Of a stretch of DNA of 64,000 nt, positions 28,582 through 36,349 are shown piece by piece. How positions within the stretch are numbered: the first letter of the stretch is position 1; every line of letters starts with the position of its first letter. The notes under the pieces are model-generated. The model was given only the letters and a program-made list of their open reading frames with translations, made no database searches and was not told the origin of the DNA. The translations under genes and the position numbers were made by a program. Source of the DNA: QWQI01 sp964608915 (lineage in GTDB: Bacteria > Planctomycetota > Planctomycetia > Isosphaerales > Isosphaeraceae); NCBI GenBank assembly GCA_964608915.1, contig CAZSQA010000001.1:1-64000 (forward strand). The letters run 5' to 3'.

Positions 28582-28598
28582 CGACGGGCAACCCGTCG
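28582..28598 (-). promoter_or_regulatory. Stem-loop between leader ORF and terminator
   Basis: A perfect 7-bp hairpin CGACGGG-TTG-CCCGTCG (minus strand), 8 nt after the leader stop codon. Its flanks carry further GGGCGG segments like the terminator's 5' arm, so alternative pairings are possible. Whether it acts as a pause or antiterminator hairpin needs folding. Confidence 0.5.
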
Positions 28599-28605
28599 AC
28601 CGCCC

Positions 28606-28638
28606 TTAAGGCAGCCACCTCTGGTTATCGTGATTCAC
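28606..28638 (-). CDS. Candidate 10-residue leader peptide upstream of aroF
   Basis: The ORF GTG...TAA encodes MNHDNQRWLP. What singles it out is its ribosome binding site: GGGAGGTGATC (about 28651-28641) matches the extended 3' end of 16S rRNA over 11 nt, 7 nt from GGAGG to the GTG. It has one Trp codon (position 8) and ends Pro-stop. It lies between a promoter and an intrinsic terminator in front of the gene for the first aromatic pathway enzyme. I infer a regulatory leader peptide; with a single Trp codon a classical multi-Trp attenuator is less likely than a nascent-peptide or ribosome-position mechanism. No homologue is known to me. Confidence 0.5.
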   Translation of the reverse strand: MNHDNQRWLP

Positions 28639-28740
28639 TCGATCACCTCCCTTCGTTCCACGTTCGCTCTTCGCCACTGGAGTCCAGCCTCGTGTGGTTC
28701 GGAGAAATCGTCCGTCGCGTTACGTAGGACGCGACACAAT

Positions 28741-28768
28741 CCGCGGGAAAGGGGGAACTTTCCCGCGG
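28741..28768 (-). promoter_or_regulatory. 11-bp stem-loop at the 5' end of the aroF leader
   Basis: CCGCGGGAAAG (28741-28751) and CTTTCCCGCGG (28758-28768) form a perfect stem with a 6-nt loop. Since the predicted start is near 28770, the transcript would begin with this hairpin, which may stabilise it. It lacks a T-run on the minus strand, but could still be the terminator of the upstream HD gene. Confidence 0.6.
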
Positions 28769-28776
28769 CTCTATCC

Positions 28777-28807
28777 AGTATAACCGCTCGCACGGCTCGG
28801 TCATCAA
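28777..28807 (-). promoter_or_regulatory. Candidate promoter of the aroF leader transcript
   Basis: Minus-strand TATACT (28782-28777) with TTGATG (28807-28802) 19 bp upstream; the latter overlaps the stop codon of the HD-domain gene. The spacer is longer than ideal, so the -35 assignment is tentative. Confidence 0.45.
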
Positions 28808-29436
28808 GCCCAATCCGATTCGCCGAATTTCGTGCTGAAGTCCAAGCCCGATCCGGCCAGTCTCGCAGCGACTTTTTCGATCGATCGGCCGACTTCTCCC
28901 GCGAGTTCTCTGATACCGGGCTCATCGCCTCCGCAAGCCATGAGCCGTCGACGATGATATTCCAGATAATCGCCTGGCGAGGCGTTGAAGGCCGCCCAGA
29001 AACTGGATTCGCCCAGCTTGCCGTCCTCCAGAACAGACGACAGATTCTGCCGCTGGTCCGCCAGAGCCACAGCGCGAACGTGTTCGCCGCTTTGACGCAA
29101 GTGGCTGATATGATCACGCTTGCGAACGATCCACGGGCGTTTTTTCCCGGACTCGTCAAGTTTCTTTTCCGTCAAAGCCTGAACGATTTCCGAAACCTCT
29201 GATCCGAAAAGGTCGGAAAGTTCGTTCGGCGGGATCTCCGTGTCTTCGAGAATGTCGTGCAGGAGACCTGCGATCACGACCGGTTCGCCGAACCCGAGCC
29301 GCTCCAGACACGCTGCAACCTCGACGCAGTGAATGACATATGGCAGACCCGTGCTTTTGCGGAACTGGCCCGAATGCCATCGAAAAGCGAGGGTCAGGGC
29401 ATCGGCCCAGCACCGGTCCGCAAAGGGTTCGATCAT
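28804..29436 (-). CDS. HD-domain hydrolase, RelA/SpoT-N-like (possible small alarmone hydrolase)
   Basis: A 210-residue protein starting at the ATG at 29436, where ATGA overlaps the stop of the alpha/beta hydrolase gene; the frame extends upstream without family resemblance. The order RKSTGLPYVIHCVEVAACL, IAGLLHDILEDT and ALADQRQNL follows the HD hydrolase part of SpoT/MESH1 proteins: RxxGxPYxxHP, LLHDxxEDT and LADRLHN. The His, HD and later Asp needed for Mn binding are present, but His-Pro is His-Cys and LADRLHN is changed. No synthetase domain follows. It may hydrolyse (p)ppGpp or another pyrophosphorylated nucleotide; substrate is inference. The aroF promoter overlaps its stop codon. Confidence 0.82.
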   Translation of the reverse strand: MIEPFADRCWADALTLAFRWHSGQFRKSTGLPYVIHCVEVAACLERLGFGEPVVIAGLLHDILEDTEIPPNELSDLFGSEVSEIVQALTEKKLDESGKKRPWIVRKRDHISHLRQSGEHVRAVALADQRQNLSSVLEDGKLGESSFWAAFNASPGDYLEYHRRRLMACGGDEPGIRELAGEVGRSIEKVAARLAGSGLDFSTKFGESDWA

Positions 29437-30344
29437 TCCGAAACGACCCTGCGGCGCGGGCTGTCGATCCGTCGACGAACGATTCGGCGGATCGCCTGGG
29501 CGAATTCGGCAGGGTGTGTCGTCATGCCGAGATGGCCTGGACCGGTAATCGCCGCGACATCCGCCCCAAGTGATTCCGCGAGCCTGAGCTGCGAGTGCAT
29601 GGGGACGACAGCATCCCGTTCGCAAGCCAAAAACGTGACCGGGACGGCAAAATCATGGAATTCATGAGACGTTTTCGCGTCGTTCATCCAAAGCGTTCGT
29701 CGCTCAAGAGCTGCCGGCAAGGTGCGTGACAGAGAAACGAGGGTCTGACGATAGACCGTGGCGTTCGCACCGTCCGATCCGAGAACCGACTTCGCCAGCG
29801 CTGCGAGCATCGGGTCAGCCGAATCGAATCGCTTGCGATTCCGGAGATTCCGAAGAAAAACGTCCGCCGGTCGGTGCGCATCGCATAGGCCAGCCCCCGC
29901 CAGTATCAGCCTGTCGGTTTGCGGAATCGAACCCTGCGACATCGTCGCCAATGCGACCCATGCACCGAACGAATGGGCCAGAATCGTGAGATTTCGCTCG
30001 CCAGTCGCTCGGATCGCTTCCTCAAGAATCGTTTGCGGGCGAAAGACATTCCGCGTTCCGCCCGATTCGCCAGACCCACCGTCACCGGGCCAGTCGAACC
30101 AATAGACTCTGCTGGTCTTCGCCAGTTCGGAGATCGTCGGATGGAAAAGTTCGGAACCGCCCCATAACCCGGGGACGAACAAAATCGGAGCGCCTTCACC
30201 GGCGACATGGCATCGGACGGGACCGAATGGCGTCAAACGCAGAGCGGATTTCACGCTGGAGGATCGAACGGGAGATGTCGATTCTCCAGGTTCGATTCGA
30301 TTCCGCGTGAATGTTCGAAGAGTCGTCAGGAATTCGAATGACAT
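29433..30344 (-). CDS. Alpha/beta-fold hydrolase
   Basis: A 303-residue alpha/beta hydrolase. ILFVPGLWGGSELF gives the oxyanion-hole region, LAHSFGAWVA holds the nucleophile Ser in G/A-x-S-x-G context, VTFLACERDAVVPMHSQ supplies the acidic residue and GPGHLGMTTHP the catalytic His. The first 50 residues are not part of the fold and look disordered. No signal peptide is evident, so it is probably cytosolic. Its stop overlaps the start of the HD-domain gene by ATGA, indicating translational coupling between the two. Ester, epoxide or thioester substrates are all possible; the sequence does not decide. Confidence 0.88.
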   Translation of the reverse strand: MSFEFLTTLRTFTRNRIEPGESTSPVRSSSVKSALRLTPFGPVRCHVAGEGAPILFVPGLWGGSELFHPTISELAKTSRVYWFDWPGDGGSGESGGTRNVFRPQTILEEAIRATGERNLTILAHSFGAWVALATMSQGSIPQTDRLILAGAGLCDAHRPADVFLRNLRNRKRFDSADPMLAALAKSVLGSDGANATVYRQTLVSLSRTLPAALERRTLWMNDAKTSHEFHDFAVPVTFLACERDAVVPMHSQLRLAESLGADVAAITGPGHLGMTTHPAEFAQAIRRIVRRRIDSPRRRVVSE

Positions 30345-30666
30345 CCTGTTTGCTTCCTGAATCGCTCGATTGTGATCGGTTCACGTCGAGACTTCGGAAC
30401 GGTCAAACAAATCGACCGTTCGGCACTCGTGAGGGAATAAACAATTATGCAATTCGCGTGCCGAAGACTTAGGAATGCTGGGGGCTCAGTTTTCGGCCGA
30501 CTTGCGGGTGCCGTCAGGGGTGTCGAGACGCGGCGAAAGCGATATGCGGGGTGTCGAGAAGTGTCGAGCAGAATGGCGGCCAGGCGTCGACGGGATGGGG
30601 TGTGGGGTTGCAAGTGGTTTTTCCATAATGTTTTAGGTGAAATTTAGTGTTGGTGAAGGAGGTGTT
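30345..30666. other. Divergent intergenic region
   Basis: Lies between the minus-strand hydrolase and the plus-strand sigma-54 activator. An imperfect hairpin (30397-30404 with 30414-30421) and several TGTCGAG copies (about 30518-30566) are visible. The part after about 30600 is AT-richer. No gene supported. Confidence 0.45.
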
Positions 30667-30717
30667 GTGGATCATTCGATTTCCGTATGGCGAGAATCGT
30701 CGAAGATTGGTCGTTGA
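30667..30717 (+). CDS. Possible 16-codon ORF with strong ribosome binding site
   Basis: GTG...TGA encodes a 16-residue peptide beginning MDHSISVW. AAGGAGG (30656-30662) lies only 4 nt before the GTG, tighter than usual. The -35 box of the following gene overlaps its end. It could be a small protein, a leader, or chance. Confidence 0.25.
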   Translation: MDHSISVWRESSKIGR

Positions 30718-30743
30718 CGATAAGTGATGATTCGTGTTCTAAT
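30714..30743 (+). promoter_or_regulatory. Promoter of the sigma-54 activator gene
   Basis: TTGACG (30714-30719), 18-bp spacer, TCTAAT (30738-30743). Predicted start near 30750, giving a short 5' UTR of about 26 nt before the ATG at 30776. The activator gene itself thus appears sigma-70 dependent. Confidence 0.6.
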
Positions 30744-30775
30744 CTGATTCGACGCTCTTCGACAGTTCGTCGGCC

Positions 30776-33700
30776 ATGATCGACACCGTGAGACCACCCC
30801 TGATGCGCTGGCTTCAAGATCTCCGGGATACGAACGAATCGCGGCTCCGCAGGCTCGTCTCCTGGTTCGTGGGGCTGGCGGTCGTCGGAGTGCTGGTGTA
30901 TTCGCTCAGCGTGTTGTCGCTGATCGCTTATTCGGGCGATATCGGGCTCCGGTTCGTGCTTGGCACGATGATTCGTGACCGGATCGACACCGGCGATTAC
31001 GACTGGCAGCCGGCCATGCCAGAGTTGGGCTCGAGCGTGACTCGCATCGGGAGTTCGCGCGTTCGCCACTTTCCGGATCTCGTTCAGGCTCTAAGAGATC
31101 TGAAACTCGGCGAGCGGGTGAGCGTCGGCTGGGTCGATCCTTCCGGCAAGTCGCAGGAATCGCAGGTCGTCGTGCGCCGAAGGCCGTTTCGGACATACTC
31201 GACTTCGATCGTCTGGTTCGTTCAGGAACTGTTCATTTTCGCGATCGGGGCCCGTGTCTTCTGGAAGCGGCCACGCGATCCCAGCGCCGCGGTGTTCTTT
31301 CTGATCTGTGTCCTCACCTATGGCGCGTTCATGGGAGGGTATCACTGGACGGAGATCGTCATCTCCCGTGTGCTCATTCATATTTTCACGGCGTGCGCGG
31401 TGTTTCTGCCGTGGGCGAACCTGCACTTCTATCTGATCTTTCCGATGGAAGCGCCGATTTATGCCCGTCACAAGCGGGCGATCGTGACCGCTCTCTATGC
31501 GATTCCGAGCGTTCTGGTGCTTTTGCTCACTGGTGCGATGGTCTGGCTGAGATATGCCCGCTTCGGCTCGGTCGATCAGGTCCAGCGGGCTTCTTTTTGC
31601 CTGAAGTGGCTGGCTCTCTCGAGCGTCGGGATTTCGGCCCTTATCTATGCGCTTTGCGTCACCTGCCTTTACGCCGGTTACAAACGGGCCCGGACGAACA
31701 GTCAGACAGGGCAGATTCAGTGGATTCTTCTGGCTTCGATTCTGTCATTGCCCCTGATCGCCTACGTACTTTATCAGGCGGCCCTCGACTCGAGCATTCT
31801 GGGCCGGGGCGGGGCGGCTTGGCCGATGTTCATCGTTTCCTTCTTTTTCACGACGGCCTATGCGTTCAGCATCACGCGATACCGCCTATTGCAGGCGGAT
31901 CGACTGCTGAACCGGGGCGTGCTTTATCTCGCGGTGACGATCGGGGCGGGGCTCGTCTATTCTTTCCTGCTGGTCGTCGGGGGCCTGTTCATCGGCGACC
32001 GGCTCAGGTCGGGCGAAAACTCGTTCGAAATCATCGCCGCTGCCGGCAGCGCGCTGGTTCTGCTCGTCGCCTCCGGCGCACTTCGGGAACAATTTCACAA
32101 AGCGATCGACCGGCGGTTCTTCCGTGAGAAGTACAAGTTCGATAAAGCCGTGCGTCAGATCGAAGTGGCCTTCGAAAGCCTGATGGATCGTGCCACGCTG
32201 TCTCGCCGGTTGCTCCAGGCGACGAGCGAAGCGATCCGGTCCGACTGGGGTTCGATCTATCTTTTCGACCAGCCGGATGGGGTGATGCGGTTGCAGGCCT
32301 CGTTCGGACCGGATCCGGAATCGAGCCGGATCGAAAGGGAGAGTCCGCTGGTCGCATATCTGGGCCGGCATGGGATTCTTTCGCTGGACGATCCCGCGGT
32401 CCCGGGCGATGGCGATTCCGCCGCCGCGAAGGACGTCATGATCTCGCAGGGCGCTGAAATCGCCGTCGGTCTTGAGGCATCCGGGCGGCTTGCAGGATTT
32501 ATGCTGATCGGCCCGAAGCCCAGCGGTCTGCCTTATGAACCGGAGGAATCGGCGTTTCTTCGAGCGCTCGGGTCCGTGGCCGGCCTCGGTCTGCATTCCG
32601 TCGAAATGCAGACGACGCTCGAAGCCGCCAATCGGGAATTGCGTGACAAAGTCGAGAAGATCGCCGAACAGCAGAGACGCATTCTCGTTCTGCAGGATCA
32701 ACTGGCCCGCAAGGGGCTTGCGATCTCGGGCGATGACGAAACCCAGGTCAGCTTGCCCGAAGCCGCGATCGATACTTCTTCGATCGATCGAAGCCTGGAT
32801 TCGTCAGACGCTTTCGCGGCCATCGTCGGATCCAGCCAGCCGATTCGGGACATGATTCGTCAGGCCAGAAAAGTGGCCGATATGCCATCCGCCGTTATGA
32901 TCCGGGGCGAAAGCGGAACCGGCAAGGAACTTCTGGCCCGGGCGATCCACAGGTCCTCAGGGCGATCGGACGTCGCCTTCGTGCCTGTGCACTGTGCCAG
33001 CCTTTCCGGATCGTTGCTCGAATCGGAACTGTTCGGGCACGTGAAGGGTGCCTTCACCGGTGCCGACCGGGACAGGATCGGCCGGTTCGAGCAAGCCGAC
33101 GGCGGCACGATTTTCCTCGACGAAGTCGGCGACATCCCCCTGGAAACCCAAATCAAACTGCTGCGTGTTCTGCAGGAAAAAACCTTCGAGCGGGTCGGCA
33201 GTTCGCAAAGCGTTCGCGTGAACGTACGTGTCATCGCCGCCACGCACCGGGATCTGGAGGCCATGATCCGCGACGGCCGCTTCCGTGAAGACTTGTACTA
33301 TCGCCTGAACGTGATCAGCCTGCGCACGCCGCCGCTTCGTGAACGCAAGGAGGACATTTTCACTCTGGCACTACACTTCATGGAGCATTGCTCCGAAAAG
33401 TTGAAGAAGCCGGTCTCGAAAATCGCCAACGACGCCGTCGAATCGCTGATGGCCTTCGAATGGCCAGGCAATATCCGTGAGCTGGAAAACTGCCTGGAAC
33501 GGGCCATGGTTTTGACGGACGGCGATACGATTCGCACGGTCGATCTGCCAGCCGAAATTCGAAGTTTCTCAGGCTCCCGGCCGATCGGCGCTCGCTCCGC
33601 CTCCGATGACAGACGCGAACGGGCAAGGGCACGCCCGGCAGGTTATCGATCCGCCTGGGGGCCGGCGGCTTCGGAAGTCGATACGTCCATTCGATCGGCG

Positions 33701-33919
33701 AATTCTCGCTCGAACTCAGCCACACAGGCCACGGCCAGGAAGCGGCAGAGCACGTCGGAGTCGCTGGAAGCGATCGAGCAGGAAGCTTTCGAATACGAAC
33801 GGGTGCGGCTGCTCGATGCACTTCGTGAAGCGGGCGGCAATCGAACCCAGGCCGCACGGCTGCTCGATATCCCCCGGACGACTCTTCTCAGCCGGATGAA
33901 GCGTCATGGGCTGGTTTGA
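30776..33919 (+). CDS. Membrane-bound sigma-54-dependent activator: PDZ-like, multi-TM, GAF, AAA+, Fis HTH
   Basis: A 1047-residue regulator with unusual architecture. One transmembrane helix (about residues 27-48) precedes an extracytoplasmic PDZ-like domain (SSRVRHFPDLVQALRDLKLG). Further helices follow, probably seven or eight, to about residue 420, then a GAF-like sensory domain (about 470-610), a short coiled coil with IAEQQRRILVLQDQL, and the AAA+ core. The core has Walker A GESGTGKE near residue 710, the sigma-54 contact loop GAFTGA near 758 and Walker B GGTIFLDEVGD. A long variable linker leads to a Fis-type helix-turn-helix at the C-terminus (GNRTQAARLLDIPRTTLLSR). It should sense a membrane or periplasmic signal and activate sigma-54 promoters. 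Targets are unknown. Confidence 0.93.
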   Translation: MIDTVRPPLMRWLQDLRDTNESRLRRLVSWFVGLAVVGVLVYSLSVLSLIAYSGDIGLRFVLGTMIRDRIDTGDYDWQPAMPELGSSVTRIGSSRVRHFPDLVQALRDLKLGERVSVGWVDPSGKSQESQVVVRRRPFRTYSTSIVWFVQELFIFAIGARVFWKRPRDPSAAVFFLICVLTYGAFMGGYHWTEIVISRVLIHIFTACAVFLPWANLHFYLIFPMEAPIYARHKRAIVTALYAIPSVLVLLLTGAMVWLRYARFGSVDQVQRASFCLKWLALSSVGISALIYALCVTCLYAGYKRARTNSQTGQIQWILLASILSLPLIAYVLYQAALDSSILGRGGAAWPMFIVSFFFTTAYAFSITRYRLLQADRLLNRGVLYLAVTIGAGLVYSFLLVVGGLFIGDRLRSGENSFEIIAAAGSALVLLVASGALREQFHKAIDRRFFREKYKFDKAVRQIEVAFESLMDRATLSRRLLQATSEAIRSDWGSIYLFDQPDGVMRLQASFGPDPESSRIERESPLVAYLGRHGILSLDDPAVPGDGDSAAAKDVMISQGAEIAVGLEASGRLAGFMLIGPKPSGLPYEPEESAFLRALGSVAGLGLHSVEMQTTLEAANRELRDKVEKIAEQQRRILVLQDQLARKGLAISGDDETQVSLPEAAIDTSSIDRSLDSSDAFAAIVGSSQPIRDMIRQARKVADMPSAVMIRGESGTGKELLARAIHRSSGRSDVAFVPVHCASLSGSLLESELFGHVKGAFTGADRDRIGRFEQADGGTIFLDEVGDIPLETQIKLLRVLQEKTFERVGSSQSVRVNVRVIAATHRDLEAMIRDGRFREDLYYRLNVISLRTPPLRERKEDIFTLALHFMEHCSEKLKKPVSKIANDAVESLMAFEWPGNIRELENCLERAMVLTDGDTIRTVDLPAEIRSFSGSRPIGARSASDDRRERARARPAGYRSAWGPAASEVDTSIRSANSRSNSATQATARKRQSTSESLEAIEQEAFEYERVRLLDALREAGGNRTQAARLLDIPRTTLLSRMKRHGLV

Positions 33920-35157
33920 CCGGACGATTCTTCGGTATCGTGGCCGACATGCCGGATCGCCAGAATCGCTCGGGACTTGCCGCCCGGGCGCTGCGCCACC
34001 AGCATCGTTTCCCGGGTCATTCCGCCTGGCTTCGATTCGAACCAGCCTTCGAAGCGGTCCATATTCACGCCACCTCGCGTTTTGATGACGGCGCTCTTCC
34101 AGCCGAGCTTGCGTGCCTCGGCCCGGACGACTTTCCGATCCGCAGCGATTTCGGCGACGACTTCGAAGCCCTTCAGCCATGGCGATTCGATTGGTTCCGC
34201 GCCTGCCAGCCAGGCGCCGTCGTGGGTGAAAGCCTTCGCATCGATGCGGGCAGCGAACGAAGCGACGAGCCCTGAACGGACCAGCGCCGGATCGACTTCG
34301 AAGATCCAGCGAACAGGATCCGATTCCGGATCGAACGCCGAATCGAATGCGCGAGGGTTGCCGCAAATCGTTACTCCACATGGCAGGAGTGTCGCTCTTC
34401 GCGTTAATTCGCCCGCGAGTCGGCCGAACCACAAAGTCGCTTCCTTGCACTCTCCAGAGAGCGAGACGATTTCCGTTTCGGTGTGAACGTCCGTGGTTTT
34501 CGCGGCATTTTCGAGCGTGACGAAGTCACTGGCGGGGCCGAGTTTGATTGCGCCTCCGCCATAGGTCGACATGAGCTGGACAAGTGCCGACATGCCGGGC
34601 ACGTAGTCATCGATCTGGCGGGCCGGACGTCCGTGACGGTCGCGGCTTCTGCGATCGGGGTCGATGTGAATCAGCCAGCCCAGCGGGACAGGCGGCCTGG
34701 CGGCGTCACCCAGAACGGGCAGAACCTGGCGATCGAGCCCGAGAATATCGAAATTATGCCGCAGCCGCCGGATCGTCTCCGGATCCCGGTCGACCGCGAA
34801 GATTTCTTCGGCGACACGTGCCAGGGCGAACGAATCGCCCCCGATGCCGCAGCATAAATCGGCGACTTTCGAACCCGCGAACCGGTGTGCCTTGTGTTCG
34901 GCGACGACCTTGTGCGTCGCCTGTTCGGTTCGAACGGGGTCGAGCCAGAGCCGATCGGCATCGGGGATTTTCCCTGCCGCTTTGCGGCGTGCCGTCACGA
35001 TGCGGCTGGCGGCCGCAAATGCACCCGGGCCGAATTCCGATTTCAGTTTCTGGATCAGTGAGACGATCGGCTCGGATTCGCGTGTCAGTGCATCGATAAG
35101 CCGAGTGAATCGGGGCGAATCGAGCACTTCGGCTTCATCGTCGGCGGCCGAAGTCAC
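33904..35157 (-). CDS. Class I SAM-dependent methyltransferase with THUMP-like domain
   Basis: A 417-residue protein starting with GTG at 35157, in a GTGA overlap with the stop of the upstream oxidoreductase gene. The SAM-binding motif VADLCCGIGGDSFALA and the acidic loop of VDRDPETIRRLRHN mark a Rossmann methyltransferase. The catalytic region HIDPDRRSRDRHGRPARQIDDY is characteristic of the THUMP-like methyltransferase family, related to RNA methyltransferases. The C-terminal part (residues about 330-400) matches the THUMP-like domain position. RNA is the likely substrate, but this is inferred from family. Its 3' end overlaps that of the convergent sigma-54 activator by 16 bp. Confidence 0.85.
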   Translation of the reverse strand: MTSAADDEAEVLDSPRFTRLIDALTRESEPIVSLIQKLKSEFGPGAFAAASRIVTARRKAAGKIPDADRLWLDPVRTEQATHKVVAEHKAHRFAGSKVADLCCGIGGDSFALARVAEEIFAVDRDPETIRRLRHNFDILGLDRQVLPVLGDAARPPVPLGWLIHIDPDRRSRDRHGRPARQIDDYVPGMSALVQLMSTYGGGAIKLGPASDFVTLENAAKTTDVHTETEIVSLSGECKEATLWFGRLAGELTRRATLLPCGVTICGNPRAFDSAFDPESDPVRWIFEVDPALVRSGLVASFAARIDAKAFTHDGAWLAGAEPIESPWLKGFEVVAEIAADRKVVRAEARKLGWKSAVIKTRGGVNMDRFEGWFESKPGGMTRETMLVAQRPGGKSRAILAIRHVGHDTEESSGQTSP

Positions 35158-36293
35158 CTGAGAACCGTTTTGAGAGCCGGCAGTTTACGAAGCGGGTGAG
35201 CTTCGCGCTGAATCATTGGCAAGGCCACCGGCGCGTTCGCTGCGGCCGAGGCATAGACGGCCAGGATCATTTCCAGAGTCGCACGGCCGTCATACACGGA
35301 ACACATCGGCTGAGTATCGGTTTCGATCGCACGGATCAAGTCTCGAACGATCAGGCGATTGGCCGGGCTCAACCCGCCTGCGGCCGAAAGGGGCTCGGGC
35401 TTATCGACTCCGGCGGAAGTGATGCGCTTCCAGGCCGATTTGCCGTCGGCATCCGTCCAGCTTGCGTCGGCCAGCCAGAAGCTCGGAGCCAGCCAGCCGT
35501 GACGGATTTCGACGACCCCTTTCGAGCCGTAAACGAAGAAGCTGAATCGCCGGTTGCGGTCAGCGGCGTCTTTCGGGCGTGACGAAGCGAAGTAAGCGGT
35601 CACGGGCGATTTGGCGAACCCATACGCCGCGTCGATCCGATCTCCGGCGAGCGGGCCGATGCCTTCGGCACCCGTGCGAACGTGCGCTGCTGTGAGCGGC
35701 TCGCCCCGGTCGGACACCCGTGCGAAACACCATGAGGCCTCGCCCAGTAGCCCGCGCATCATGTCCATCAGGTGGATGCCGAGGACCATGAGGTCCTCAC
35801 CGCCACCACGATGATCTTCCTTCCCCCGGCAGCGGATTTCCAGCAGTTCGCCCAGCTTGCCGGAGCCGATCAGTTCTTTGACGCGGTCCCATGTCGGGGA
35901 ATACCGGGACTGCATCGCCATCGCCAGCTTGACGTGATGCTTTTCGCAGGCAGACACGATCGCATCGGCCTCGGCCAGATCCGGGCATAACGGCTTTTCG
36001 CAGAAAATGTGAGCGCCGTGCTCAGCGCAGGCTTCGATCATGGCCTTGTGGCCATCGAGAAACCGCGGGCAGATCGCCACGAGATTCGGGCGTTCCTTAT
36101 CGAGCATCTCACGATAATCGGCGTAGCTTTTCGAAATTTTCAGTCGATCGGCGGCTTTGGCGCGGCCGCTGGCGTCCGGGTCGGAGACAGCCACGAGTTC
36201 GATTTCGGGCTGATCGAGCAAGGCCATTTCCAGGTTATGACCGTAATCGCCACGGCCCGTATGCCCGATGACGCAGGCTTTGTATTTCGCCAT
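35154..36293 (-). CDS. Gfo/Idh/MocA family oxidoreductase
   Basis: A 379-residue NAD(P)-dependent dehydrogenase of the Gfo/Idh/MocA family, typically acting on sugars or inositols. The N-terminal Rossmann region reads KACVIGHTGRGDYGHNLEMA, then LVAVSDPD, and the family signature is HIFCEKPLCPDLAEAD. The C-terminal alpha/beta domain supplies the substrate site (MVLGIHLMDMMRGL). No signal peptide. It lies 56 bp after the amidohydrolase gene and overlaps the methyltransferase start, so at least three genes on this strand look co-transcribed. In planctomycetes such enzymes often sit near DUF1501 genes and may serve heteropolysaccharide breakdown; the substrate here is not known. Confidence 0.92.
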   Translation of the reverse strand: MAKYKACVIGHTGRGDYGHNLEMALLDQPEIELVAVSDPDASGRAKAADRLKISKSYADYREMLDKERPNLVAICPRFLDGHKAMIEACAEHGAHIFCEKPLCPDLAEADAIVSACEKHHVKLAMAMQSRYSPTWDRVKELIGSGKLGELLEIRCRGKEDHRGGGEDLMVLGIHLMDMMRGLLGEASWCFARVSDRGEPLTAAHVRTGAEGIGPLAGDRIDAAYGFAKSPVTAYFASSRPKDAADRNRRFSFFVYGSKGVVEIRHGWLAPSFWLADASWTDADGKSAWKRITSAGVDKPEPLSAAGGLSPANRLIVRDLIRAIETDTQPMCSVYDGRATLEMILAVYASAAANAPVALPMIQREAHPLRKLPALKTVLR

Positions 36294-36349
36294 TTTCGTC
36301 TGCCTTCAGGGTCGTGAGTGCGCGAAGTGAGTGACCGGAAGTCTCGCGA

